A DNA stretch of 64,000 nt, from positions 273,854 through 337,853 of the forward strand of contig NW_006281110.1 in NCBI RefSeq assembly GCF_000203795.2, given 5' to 3'. The translations under genes were made by a program, and so were the position numbers. Each line of letters begins with the position of its first letter. Positions within the stretch are counted from its first letter, which is position 1. Below, piece by piece: positions 1 to 10,282 of the stretch. Origin of the DNA: Batrachochytrium dendrobatidis JAM81 (lineage: Eukaryota; Chytridiomycota; Chytridiomycetes; Rhizophydiales). Below the pieces are notes generated by a model. It was not told the DNA's origin, made no database searches, and worked only from the letters and a program-made list of their open reading frames with translations.

Positions 1-1869
1 GGCGAGGTACAAAACTGGACAAGAAGTGGTGACCATAGCTACACGAATAAAGATAGGCCAGAGCGTAGTCGGTATGAAACAGTAGTTAGCATCCTAAATA
101 CAATCATGGCTGAAAACCGGCATATTAAATACATCAACCGTATTTACCGTAACAGTCTTGATGGCAAGTGTTTCAATTTGGTCTCCTCTAGAGCTCCAAT
201 CAACAGAATCCATTAATCCATCCCAAACAATGGCCATTGTTTCTTGCTCATTCCATTTGTTGACAGCCATTAGTTGCTTAATATGCGTCGCAATCTTGGC
301 AGATGCTGCAGCATCTGCAGTATGAGAGGCAGCAAAAAGATCCTTGAGTCCTTGACGGGTCATTTCCTTGACAACTGCCTGTTTCTGCTTGACCAAAAAA
401 TCCGCAATTTTGTTTAGTTTGGCATTCTCAAAGTGCTCAGCCATGTCACGATCTTTGCGTTTGGATTCGGGGAAGAATTCGGGCATCTTGGCATCCATTC
501 CAGACTTGCGCATAGCAGTAATAAGATGGTCCATGGACTGTTCTTGAATGTATGCTTCGAGAGCGATAGTCAAAAATCGAAGAGTTTTTCCTGTTTAGAG
601 TGGTATACATAAGATAAAGCTTGTTAATTCATAGCAAATGGCTTGATCTGAGCATTTTTAAAAAGTATATTGAAACACTAGTAGCTAATCAACGCACTAA
701 CCATCATTGACAATGTGTTCCTTGACAGTGTTTCCGAGCACAGTCAGCGGAAGAGTGCCATTGGCAGTAAGGATACCAACACTGGTAGCAAGCTTGTCTG
801 CATCATCTCCAAACTTGTGAATATATTGCAATAAATGTGACAGAGTTTCTTCCAGCTTTCGTGGAATGTACTTTAGACGACGGGCGAGCTTGCTGAATTA
901 GAGTTTTTAACTGTTAGGAACCCAAATAGCTCATTTTCTAGACAAGCCTGGAAACACGCAGCAATAAGCCGTGATCAAGATATGCAACAATGATGCCAAC
1001 TCACGTTAAAATATTAGCTCTGGCTTTGACTTCAGCGGTAGTTGTGGCAGCAAAGATACTGAACGGATTAGGATGATCGCCCAATTCAATAACACCTCCA
1101 GGGGCTAAAATACATGTAAAACATAAATAATTGTATCCAATCAATTGGCACAGTTCAGTCGAATGTCATACCAACAAGACCACCGGTTAAAAAAAGCTCA
1201 AAAAAGGCTTCGGCGTATCGCTTGATATCAAGCTTAGCATCATTGGCCTCGATTACTTCAGCATAATGATCAATCTCGGTAGATTCTGTTGGAATTAGTG
1301 CCAAGAATTGCTCACGAAAGACTTCTGGTTCATATTTTTGAACAGCTTCACGCTAGAATGATTGAAAGTCAGAGTTAGGCTGTGATTCAGAGTGAATGGA
1401 GACTTGATACAGAATAGAATAAGACTGGATAAATTTGGTATTTGCATCATTTGATTGCTGGTAAATACATGAGCATTCAAGATCGACCTGCAGTAACAAA
1501 AGTGCCAGCGAGATTGGTCAACACATTCAATACTAGCGCATTCAACAGACATGACTCTGACAACACAATCGGTAAGAACTTTAATGTAACCAATAACCCA
1601 CTGTGATTTTATGGTTCAAGGCAGCCCAGACTGGGACCGAAATAAAACCAAGAGCACGTATGGATAACAAAGTCGATAAGAATATTGCCCTCGATATATT
1701 TATTATTGTACCACTTGATTGAATGGCAATTCAGCTACAATATTAAATTGAAACAGCGATTCGTTTGTTTCTGGCTTACCTTGCGCTGTTTGAGTTTGAA
1801 CTGGCCTTGAGGAGGTTGTTGTTGGGGTTTCTGCTGCGGAGCGGGCGAGGGTTGTTGAGCAAAGTTCAT
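1..1869 (-). CDS. BZW: BZW/5MP-type eIF5-mimic protein, partial at the left edge
   Basis: Likely competes with eIF5 for eIF2 and so tunes start-codon choice, as BZW1/BZW2 do. Exons read from the minus strand are about 1780-1869, 1172-1352, 1005-1104, 702-892, 148-590 and 1-38. The frame stays open across every GT-AG junction. The N-terminus is Gln/Pro-rich (MNFAQQPSPAPQQKPQQQ). Recognisable family blocks follow: KRYAEAFFELFLTGGLV, KLARRLKYIPRKLEETLSHL, TANGTLPLTVLGN, and a W2-domain beginning near AIVWDGLMDSVDW. The acidic C-terminal end of the W2/HEAT domain lies outside the window. Intron 1 is the largest (about 427 bp). The start is the only ATG in frame with the Gln-rich exon. The family call is solid; orthology to BZW1 versus BZW2 cannot be resolved because fungi usually have one. 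Confidence 0.88.
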
Positions 1870-2078
1870 GAAACAAAAAGTGTGGTTTGTAAACCGCTTG
1901 TTGAAAAAGTCTGGCTAGAGTCTGCTGTAGGTCTTGCAGGTGGATTGGGTCTGCCTAACGTAGACTTCTGGTCGTTTCTAGTAAATCTCGTTTTATCGGA
2001 GTGCAAATTAAGTGAGTTGAATTCACGTGATTCTTGGAATTGCTGACATCTTGTAACTGCTGTTGAGTTGGAAATCTA

Positions 2079-3041
2079 CTAAATATTCTTGGCAATAACA
2101 ATACGCTTTCGTCTCTTGATTGGATATTCTGACCCAAAACTGACACAATACAGCGGTAAACTAGAGTCATGACCCAGTTCTCGATCTACAGATCTTGGAT
2201 TTGAAACAGTGGAAAAATGCTTTCGTTTACGACTCTCTGAATGTGTCAGATCAGCAGCTGAGCCAAATACAGCTGCGGATGGATTGGACAATTGTGGCCC
2301 AATAAACGATGTGTCATTTTCAACAGTCATTGATGCGGCATGCTTTTTGACGGCTGCTTGCAAGATCCTAGCAGCATCTGTCTTGAACTGTTCAAATACT
2401 TTGCCTCGTAGAATGAACGTGGATTTTAATTCTGGCTTGAGTCGGTGGGTACGAAAAAACTCATGTACGTTCCAAATATGCTGGCTTCTACACAAGTGCT
2501 GCAAAATATGCTTTCTAAGTTTAAATAAATTAGTCCGCATACATAAAAACCAAGGGTGTAAGCTGCACAACAGTACTTGTCCAACAATCTGCATACCCTA
2601 CAATCTGAAACTCTTTTTCAGGATCTTGCTTGACTGGAACAATAAGATTGCAAAACATGCATTCTAGTGTTTTTTGATTATGAGTGCTCTGAGTTGGACA
2701 TTCAGATTTCATGATTGAAAGGCTGAGTAACTGAGGCTTCTTAATCCATTTCGAAATATCCGACAATTGCTAACCTCTCGAATATATATTTCATTAGTCG
2801 CTGAAAATATACAACCAAATTGAATCCATGTTCATTCTTGAATATGGATCTATCTGGATCAACTCACTGTTGCTTGTTTGTCCAGAAGCTCTGCTATCTG
2901 TTTTTGATGAGTGTTGCTATGAACATGTCGTTGAAATGGTTCGCAGCATCGCTTACACCAGCAGCAATAGTCCTCACCCACTGTTGTTATATGTTTTCTT
3001 TGATTCTTCCTCAATGTCACACCCGTAGATCCACTGGACAT
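2079..3041 (-). CDS. CENATAC: CENATAC/CCDC84-like zinc-finger protein (minor spliceosome factor)
   Basis: Three exons: about 2870-3041, 2597-2766 and 2079-2517, with compatible phases. The first carries a C2H2-like block: CCWCKRCC, then RHVHSNTHQKQIAELL, closely matching the first finger of human CCDC84. The second and third rebuild a second finger: LECMFC, then GKHILQHLCRSQH across an intron, followed by a FFRTHRLKPELKSTF stretch like the segment after that finger in CCDC84. The C-terminal part holds a basic SRKRKHFS patch and a KRRKR patch and is poorly conserved. I could not find the family's C-terminal tryptophan motif, so the last exon may be incomplete. In animals and plants this protein joins the U4atac/U6atac.U5 particle and helps splice AT-AC introns; that role here is inference. 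It lies 209 bp upstream of the BZW start, same strand. Confidence 0.72.
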
Positions 3042-3137
3042 ATTAGATGATGCTGGTCAAAAAAGACCAAACAGATTCCATCAGGTTAACCCATAGCCCA
3101 CGTGATAGAAACAGCTAAATGGCAGCAGTTTACCGTC

Positions 3138-4014
3138 CTATTCATATGAACACTAAACAAGAATGCCAATCTCATGGAATGACAGTTTGCTAAACAAGAT
3201 TGTGTTTGGTTTTATCTCAATAATTGGCATGAAAACAGTACTCATTCCCAAGACATGCAATCTTTGTTTTTTGAACTAGAATGTATCTGTGATTTAGATT
3301 ACAACAATGAACTGTATGGACAATGGTCAATCCAATATCTGGATCTCAAGATTGTGTATCATACAATAAACGTTTACTAAAAAATTGAGAATGCTAGTAA
3401 AAAAGCAACACATGTTGAACCAGTTTATTTGAAGCCAATTCAAGATAAAGTATTCCACTGTGAACGTGGCGATGATAGAATATTAGCAATACAATGTACA
3501 AAGTGTGCGAACCTGAGAGAAATCCAAACTGCCATCGAACAATAAAGCCTGGCAAAAAACATGCCAGATTGTTGAACATCGACAGTCAGATATAAATTGT
3601 TCTCAAAGATCGCTGTTTGCCATAATGACAAACTATTTATATCCCCAAGATGTCCCATGTGTTCTGCCATGAAAACGGTAGACAACTCCATGTCAAGGGT
3701 ATAGATCTGCTGCAGCATTCAAGCTCTGTCAAGCCCATACTTTCACACTGCGAGACCACTAGCCAACAGAACAGTCTGAATGGCTTTGGTATTGCAGTCG
3801 AAAACATTTGACCTTACAGAGCCTGCTGCCACTTTCAAGAATCTAGTTATACTGCGTAAAATGAACCACTAAACAAGTGTCAAAATACATAACCATTTCC
3901 GTAACGGACGTTTTGTTTTGAAAATCGAATGTCATTCAAACCAGTTTGTGGTAAAAACAACAGTCATTGCAAGACAAATACATAAAAGTATTTCATTTTA
4001 CATGAACATGGCGG
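3138..4014. mobile_element. Intergenic TIR element, long copy (copy 1)
   Basis: The right end (3966-4014) is a clear terminal repeat: a TTGCAAGAC block, then CATTTTACATGAACAT and GGCGGC. The left end is weaker (CTATTCATATGAA near 3139), so the outer limit is approximate. The interior aligns by eye with copies at 12.2 and 21.3 kb, sharing GCCAATCTCATG and the GAACTAGAATGTATCTG region. No coding potential. The right end lies about 105 bp downstream of the WDR27-like stop codon. It fills nearly all of the gap between that gene and the CENATAC-like start. Confidence 0.6.
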
Positions 4015-4116
4015 CTAAAATTGCAAATTTTGTCAATTTATAAATTTACACTGCTGCGCCATACCTTTGGACACTATTTCATTGGCTGGATGTGTCCTGA
4101 TGATGCTAGTTTTACA

Positions 4117-7100
4117 TCAATCTTTGAAAAACTTTACTCGTCCGTCCTGACATGCAGTTGCCATTTCTCGAATAGTTGGATGAAATGCAACATCTGTCAC
4201 AACTGCACCATGATTTCCTCGTGTCTTTCCTACCAATCTACCCATTCGAATATCATACATGTATGCATGATTATCTTCACTCCCAGTGGCAATATATAAT
4301 CCACAGGGTGATACGCTGCACCGCACACCTGTAAACCTATTGACATGGCCATTAAACTGTAAAACAGGATGAATGGATGATGATCCTGTAGATTCGCATC
4401 GAATATCCCATATCTTAATCCCATCGCCTATACTCGTGGATACAAATAGTTTTTCAAATCCAGTCGCGACACCTTCAAGCGTCTCTCCCAAGCAAATACA
4501 ATTCACTGGTCGTATATGCGCATCTTTCCACGTCAGCACGGGTTGAGATGTTTCTGCATCCCATAAATGCAACCACCGATCAGACGTTGCAGATACAATG
4601 TATTGCGACAAGTTGGTGTTGAGACACGCCAATGCAGTTACTGTTTGTGCGTCAGACTCTAATCGCATAACTAGTCGTGTTTGTCTATGTGATGCTTCTG
4701 CTGTGGATGGACGGGGTGGTAGGATCGATTTTGTAGAAATTCGACTGGGAAACTTTGCTGGATCAGCATGTTGAATGGTATATGTTCGAAACTGTATATC
4801 TGAACCAGCAGTGGTAACAAGATACTGGTCACGATGGAAAAATCGAGCATGAATGGGCCAAACCGTCAATGTTCCCGAATCCGATCCACCAGATGCAGAA
4901 CAAGTATTCATTGCTGGTTTGGAAAATACGGTTTTCTTTGGTTGAGATTTTTGATTCAATTGTAATGTGGCTGTTTTCAAAACTGATGTCTTTCGAACAT
5001 TTACTGACAAGGCTGACGCAGTGGATACCGTAGCAAGACAAGAAATCGACAATACTGGATCGGATCTGTCTGTTCCCCACAATCTCACCATTCCATCTAA
5101 CGAGCTGGTCAACAATACATGACCAACATCCTTGATTGGATTTAGACGCCATGCAATATCTGTAACACAGCTGTTGTGACCATGGAAATCGCGTGATACA
5201 GAGCTGGACTGTCCGCTTGATTTGGTTGTAGTCAATCTATAAAATCTTGCACATTTATCAGCACTTCCAGTGGCAAGAAACCGACCAGATGGATGATATC
5301 GGATACATGAAATGCTAGATGTATGCGGTATAGTTGGAATAGAAAGTTGCTTGATCTCAGTCAATGGATTTCCATTGACTGGGTACTTGGCACCCACAAA
5401 CAATGAAGCTTCACTCGAAAGATTACTATTGCTTACTTTGGATTTTAAAGGTTTAGAAAATGAAGCATCCAATCCTGAAAATAATTTGGTAGCTTTAGGA
5501 GCCTGCGTGTAGCCAGATGATTTAATTGTAGATCTGAATGTTACTGGTTTATCAATAATGACATTGGTACTACTTTTGTTCTTTAGCGAGCGTGATGTTT
5601 TGGTGCCTGTCTTTAAAGTGCTGCTAGCGCTTTTTACCGTAGAATGCGCACAATTATCATTAGCCATACCACCCAGTCTTGGAAGTCGCAAAAAAAACTC
5701 GGTATCTTTGATAAACGACCGTTCTTTGATGTGATTAGACTTGATCGACATTGACAACTCTTTGTTTACATACATGGGCAAAAACAGTGTATTGTTGACA
5801 AGTGAGTCATCATTCCCAAAACGTATTGATAGCTGATTCAAATTGTGGATGCCTTGAAAAGCCAATTCTCGCATACAATCCTGATAAATATTGTCAACCC
5901 ATTTATCACCTGCGACATGCTTTCGAATTGCTCCAATGACAATATCCTGCAGCGACATATCTGACACATTGCTAGCCAAAGACAAATTCAAACGCTGTTT
6001 GTGGATTTCATGGATGCAAAGAAGAGTTATCTGGCCACTCATTGCATGAGTAATGGCTGCAAATGTACAATGCCGCATTCCAGCACAATGTGAAAATGAG
6101 ATTGATCGTGCCATTTGAATGGTTTGAGCAGCTGTTTTACGTAGTGTCGTGTCGGTTTTAACGTTTAATAACCCAAGCTGATCTGTCATTGAATCCAGCG
6201 CATTATTGGAATGTTTATACAATTCCATATTTAGCTGAGAACTATTAAAATTAACAATATGCAGAATACCGTAGCTATTGGCATCCAGAACTGCAATGAG
6301 ACTCGGACATGCAACAAAAACGCGGGATGTGAATGGAAGATGAGGGGTTGTAGATGGGATAGGTGGTCCATAAAACATATTCAAAATACATAATGTATGC
6401 TTAACATCACTGTTTGAATCCAATCCAATACAATCTTCTTCAGCAGCAGCGGCCGTTCCAGTGATAATAGTCTCATTGCGCTGATCAACAGTACGGCGCC
6501 AAGATGGAAGACTGCTCACAATAGGCACACCATCTGATCTCGTGTATTTTTTAGGTACAGTGATGCTGGGAAGGGTATTATGGATATACCATTTTCGACA
6601 TAGTGCGTCCAGATCAATAGATTTCACTAATCGTGGTTCACATGATACGCTCGATGCATGCAGCGTAGGATCATAAAATCGAATGATGGAGTCCTCAGAA
6701 CCAATTGCAAAAATTGGTTTTACAAGATCAAACGATATGCATGTAAGTGGGCTAGAGCATACAATTGACGAGCTATAAAGGCACTCCAATGAACTATAAT
6801 TCCATACTTTAGATTTAATCCATCACCAACAAGAGAAACAAAAACTCGTTTAGCGTGTATTTTAACCATTTTCAAGCATGAGTGACAGATGCCAGCATAC
6901 ATCTGGATTGATACATACTTTTAAACGTTCTATCCTCTGAAACACTAAGCAACCAATCTTTGGCAGCTGGATTGGCAGTGTGATTGAAGAATTGGCATGC
7001 TGTTATGCGTGCCAAATGGCCTTGCAACTCAACAGCAGCCCCAGTAGAAACAGCCACAACCATGATAGAATCGTGGAGATGAGCAGCAACAAAATTGTCG

Positions 7101-7690
7101 CTTTGGTGCACACTGATACCATTGATTGTGTCTGGAAAATCAGATCGAACAATTTTTTGAAACCCTACCATGCTATTAAGCAATGGCGGTGTATCTGGAA
7201 CGGGCATATCTGAAATACGGGCATTATTAGATGAAAATTGAAGGTTACTGGGTGTATATGTCGAGCCAGACTGATTATCGCATGTCCAGACACTTAGGAT
7301 AGATTTCGAGGCCACAAAAATCCGTAATGGCAGCTGCTTGTGACCAAATTTGATACATACAATCTGCTCCTTTGGGTTTGAGTAATCTTTCAATGAAATT
7401 ATCTGGTCAGGCTGTAGTGCAACGGATAATCGACTCTGAAAGAGTCGCTCACCAGCAATCAACCCAATAACAGGCTCAGCAGGCCGACTATGGGAATGAC
7501 TGTTTTCGCTATGGCAGATGGATTTCTGTCCGGTTGTGAATCCAAAAAGATCTGGCGAGCTGTCGCAAGATACTGGGATATGTGCTGATACAGTACCAGC
7601 AAGCACTACATCAAACCTAGCTACAGATTCATGTTGAATTGGATCTTGCTGGAGCTGCTTTGGGTTGAAAACTTGTCCAATGGACTGCAT
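4117..7690 (-). CDS. WDR27: WDR27-like WD40-repeat protein
   Basis: Two exons (6919-7690 and 4117-6806) give about 1153 residues. The splice restores a WD unit reading SEDRTFK-IWNYSSLEC. Many WD40 repeats are visible: an N-terminal propeller (GHLARITACQF, then SEDRTFK), a linker rich in Ser/Lys at residues about 600-680, and a C-terminal propeller with SISCIRYHPSGRFLATGSAD, DIAWRLNP, TSSLDGMVRLWG, ATSDRWLHLWDAE and SVSPCGLYIATGSEDNHAYM. The last repeat, TDVAFHPTIREMATACQDGR, resembles the WDR27 C-terminus. Human WDR27 is about 830 residues, so this one is longer. It is probably a scaffold; the molecular role is unknown. It is transcribed away from the TMEM216-like cilium gene, which fits a flagellar link, but that is inference. 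The name rests on the C-terminal repeats; another two-propeller WD protein is possible. Confidence 0.62.
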
Positions 7691-8055
7691 ATTGGAAATA
7701 TTAAAGATTGAATCGAGTGTTTATTGGAAACCCCAAACTGGCATATCTACAGACTTGAAGTCTTTAAATGTCATCGATTCTGTTTTTCTAAACACTACAG
7801 TCGTGACATGAATATGTTGCGATTGCTACTACCAAAAGATGGACGGTAAAAATAAACTAGACTTGACATGCATGCTGAATAATCAGCTCATTACATAAAT
7901 GGTTTTGCAACCAATGCATTGCTGATAGATTCCATGTGCTTGCCAGTCATGTCTTTCATTTTGAATATTGGTCGATATCCAGAGTGCAACGCGATTCATT
8001 CAAGCCAAACTATTTGTTCCATTCACATATTGTAGTTTATCTGAATATATTTACA
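7691..8055. promoter_or_regulatory. Divergent promoter region, WDR27-like / TMEM216-like
   Basis: A 365 bp gap between the two start codons with no ORF of note. It is AT-rich and contains the short palindrome GGTTTTGCAACC near 7900, which resembles but does not match an RFX X-box. No TATA box can be assigned with confidence. It must hold both promoters and 5' leaders. Confidence 0.45.
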
Positions 8056-9057
8056 ATGTCAAAAAAACAAATTACAACAGTAGGACAGACAAAACAGTTT
8101 CCAGCATATCCAACGGCTATTCAGACACTGCCAACTTCAACATCCACAAGTAAGCATCTGTAACTCAAACTCGACTAGTTGATTTGTCAGCATAAGTTTC
8201 TTGCAAGTATCATGAAACGCTAATTAATGTGTTAAATTATGCTTTAATTCAAGGTTCTCATATTGTAAGTAACCCCAGAGATATGTCTGTCACTTTTTAA
8301 ATATGCGTCTATATGACTAACCAAACATGCACATTCAGTCTTCATCGCTACCACTTCAAATATTTCTGTTTCTTAATATTTATTACTATCCTTTAGTGTG
8401 GATAGTTACGCTTGGACTGCTTATCTACAAAGGTAAACCCTATAGCTGAGATTTAAATATGACCCTATCAGCATTTGGTTTACTCGTGTATTTAATATGT
8501 AGGATATGTGTTTCAATATGCGACATCTGCATTTCCATTAGAGGTGTTTGCATTGTTTCCATGGGCAGGAATTGAAGCATCCCGAATATTTTTAGGCAAG
8601 TTTTTTTAATTATCATCGAGTGTATTTTGAATCATGTATTCGATTTAAAATTCTGTATGAATGGGTCTTGTCTTGGTGCTCCAGTGTTTATCCCAAACTG
8701 ATACTCGAGTCTAATGCTTGATCGCGTGTTTAGGTTACAAAGGAAACAAGACTGAAGACATGCCGCCTGTGATAATATTCATATGTCTGACTATTGTCGC
8801 ATGTATTGCACATTTATTCTATATGTTATGGCAGAGTTATGTGTAAGTATTCATAAAACTTGTACTCTATTTGCCAGATACTACATTAGTTGATGTTTAG
8901 TTTTACTAATTGACGATTAAATTTTGAATATTTAACTGGTACTCAACATAGTCTATTTTTTGATGTGATATTAAACTCGATTGGACTAGTGTTCATTGTT
9001 GGTGAGCTGATTACTAGTGGTATTTTGATTTCAAATCTAGCTAGAAATAAACAGTGA
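8056..9057 (+). CDS. TMEM216: TMEM216/TMEM80-family ciliary transition-zone membrane protein
   Basis: A small four-TM protein of the transition-zone module that gates the base of the cilium (Meckel/Joubert gene in animals). Exons: 8056-8150, an 11-nt exon 8254-8264, 8339-8431, about 8503-8595, about 8734-8842, and about 8951-9057. The rebuilt protein starts MSKKQITTVGQTKQFPAYPT. The core reads SSLPLQIFLFLNIYYYPLVW, LLIYKGYVFQYATSAFPLEV, AGIEASRIFLGYKGNKTE, a third hydrophobic span, WQSYVLFFDVILN, and a final hydrophobic span ending ARNKQ. The LFLN, YKG, IE..R.F.G.KGN and L.DVILN positions match TMEM216/TMEM80. The fourth intron uses a GC donor (G|GCAAGT), required to keep the frame. The protein only makes sense in an organism with a flagellum. 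Confidence 0.8.
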
Positions 9058-9180
9058 GTTTTGAATACAAATTACACCAGTGGTAACCACAACCCAACGG
9101 CAAAGTTTGACAGCTAAAAAACAATTGAGGCTATTTCCATGGCTGTCATTGGTCACATCAGATTTGATCTAGTAATGAAA

Positions 9181-10164
9181 TCATCGCCCTCCAAAGAAAA
9201 GTGCGAAACCAAGAAAGGAAACAACTGCACCAGCACACGTTCCTTGCCAAAAACTCGCAGTAGAGAGTAAAGTGTTGGAAACATTTGTAGCGATTGGTTT
9301 AGGCGTTTTAACAGTATCATCCACAGTAGACGGACTGGTCAGTGCTGAAAAATCCAAGTCGTGATGCAGTTGCTCAATATGTTTTTGCTGCGAAATCATG
9401 ATATCTTTAAGCTCGAGTGTTAATCCCAACCGATCGTGCTTTGAAGTTTCTAGAATAATTGCCGTCATATCCCTCTTTAAAGCCTCTTTTTTCTTTGGTT
9501 CAACATAAAACTGTATGGCAATAAAGATGACAAAATGTGTAGAAATCAATCCCCATGTCCACCATGTGCTTGCTTGACGAATCTTGTCAGAGTATAGTTG
9601 TTCTTCGACGTAACGTTCACGGATCTCACTCAGATACTCGACTTGAGCCTTTTCAAATTGCTCGGTAGCAAGTTTATAAGATCCTTGTGCGGCAGTTTCA
9701 GATTGTTCCAAAGACAGATCTTTGCGGTAAAGCTCAGTGAATCGAGTAATGTCCATATCCAACCAACTATCTTTGCGCTGTAGTAATGAATTGAGTTCTT
9801 TTTGAGTACGTCGTCGCTCATCGATAGTTTCTTCGTACTGTAACTTGGCCTGACCGGCATCAGCCTTGAAGCGAATCAATGCCTTGTCCTTTTCATCGAC
9901 ACGGCTTTTGCGCAACTCTACTTTATCATAGCCAGTGAATCTGTTTAAAAGTGCAGCCAAGAGATGACTTTGTGTAGTAAGACTGGTTTGGTAATGGGAG
10001 AGAGTCGTCTGCATCCGAGCAATCCAAGGCAGAGATGCAGCATGAAGATGGTTTAGCAGACGATCTTTGTTTTGCTTGAGCAAAGAAGAATGCATTCTGC
10101 ATGGCTGGTAATGACATTGCACGCTGGACGCAACACGCAGATTCCTGCCAACAATTCTTGTCAT
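9181..10164 (-). CDS. SHE9: SHE9/MDM33-family mitochondrial inner-membrane protein
   Basis: Single exon. In yeast, Mdm33/She9 is an inner-membrane protein facing the matrix that shapes mitochondria and affects inner-membrane fission. The open frame extends 11 codons further upstream without an ATG; the first ATG gives MTRIVGRNLRVASSVQCHYQ, an Arg-rich, acid-free presequence, so I place the start there (about 327 residues). A long coiled coil follows (LRKSRVDEKDKALIRFKADA through EIRERYVEEQLYSDKIRQAS). A first membrane span is STWWTWGLISTHFVIFIAIQ, then YVEPKKKEALKRD, another helix and a C-terminal second span (CAGAVVSFLGFALFFGG). This two-TM, coiled-coil layout is the family signature. It is divergent from NAP1 with about 118 bp between start codons. 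Confidence 0.87.
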   Translation of the reverse strand: MTRIVGRNLRVASSVQCHYQPCRMHSSLLKQNKDRLLNHLHAASLPWIARMQTTLSHYQTSLTTQSHLLAALLNRFTGYDKVELRKSRVDEKDKALIRFKADAGQAKLQYEETIDERRRTQKELNSLLQRKDSWLDMDITRFTELYRKDLSLEQSETAAQGSYKLATEQFEKAQVEYLSEIRERYVEEQLYSDKIRQASTWWTWGLISTHFVIFIAIQFYVEPKKKEALKRDMTAIILETSKHDRLGLTLELKDIMISQQKHIEQLHHDLDFSALTSPSTVDDTVKTPKPIATNVSNTLLSTASFWQGTCAGAVVSFLGFALFFGGR

Positions 10165-10282
10165 TTGCTTTGGTAAAACTCGCTGAAACCGGTTCAAAAT
10201 AGATACGTCACGTGTGGTTTTTATTTATTTTCATCAAAACTTGAATGGTTTTACACCTGCACAAACTTTAGTAATCAACTGC
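10165..10282. promoter_or_regulatory. Compact divergent promoter SHE9 / NAP1 with a CACGTG box
   Basis: Only about 118 bp separate the two start codons. The segment carries the palindromic E-box CACGTG at 10209-10214, within ACGTCACGTG, and an A/T run beside it. bHLH factors bind such boxes in fungi; binding here is inference. Confidence 0.45.

Noticed and set aside
1295..1552. Minus-strand ORF of 85 codons overlapping BZW exon 2
   Set aside because: It runs through an intron of the BZW gene in another register; the family alignment supports the spliced reading.
3394..3718. Two overlapping minus-strand ORFs in the gap before the CENATAC-like gene
   Set aside because: No motif or coding character; they lie inside TIR element copy 1.
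7895..7910. GGTTTTGCAACC as an RFX X-box between the two cilium-associated genes
   Set aside because: It is a short palindrome but lacks the X-box half-site sequence; not enough to call.
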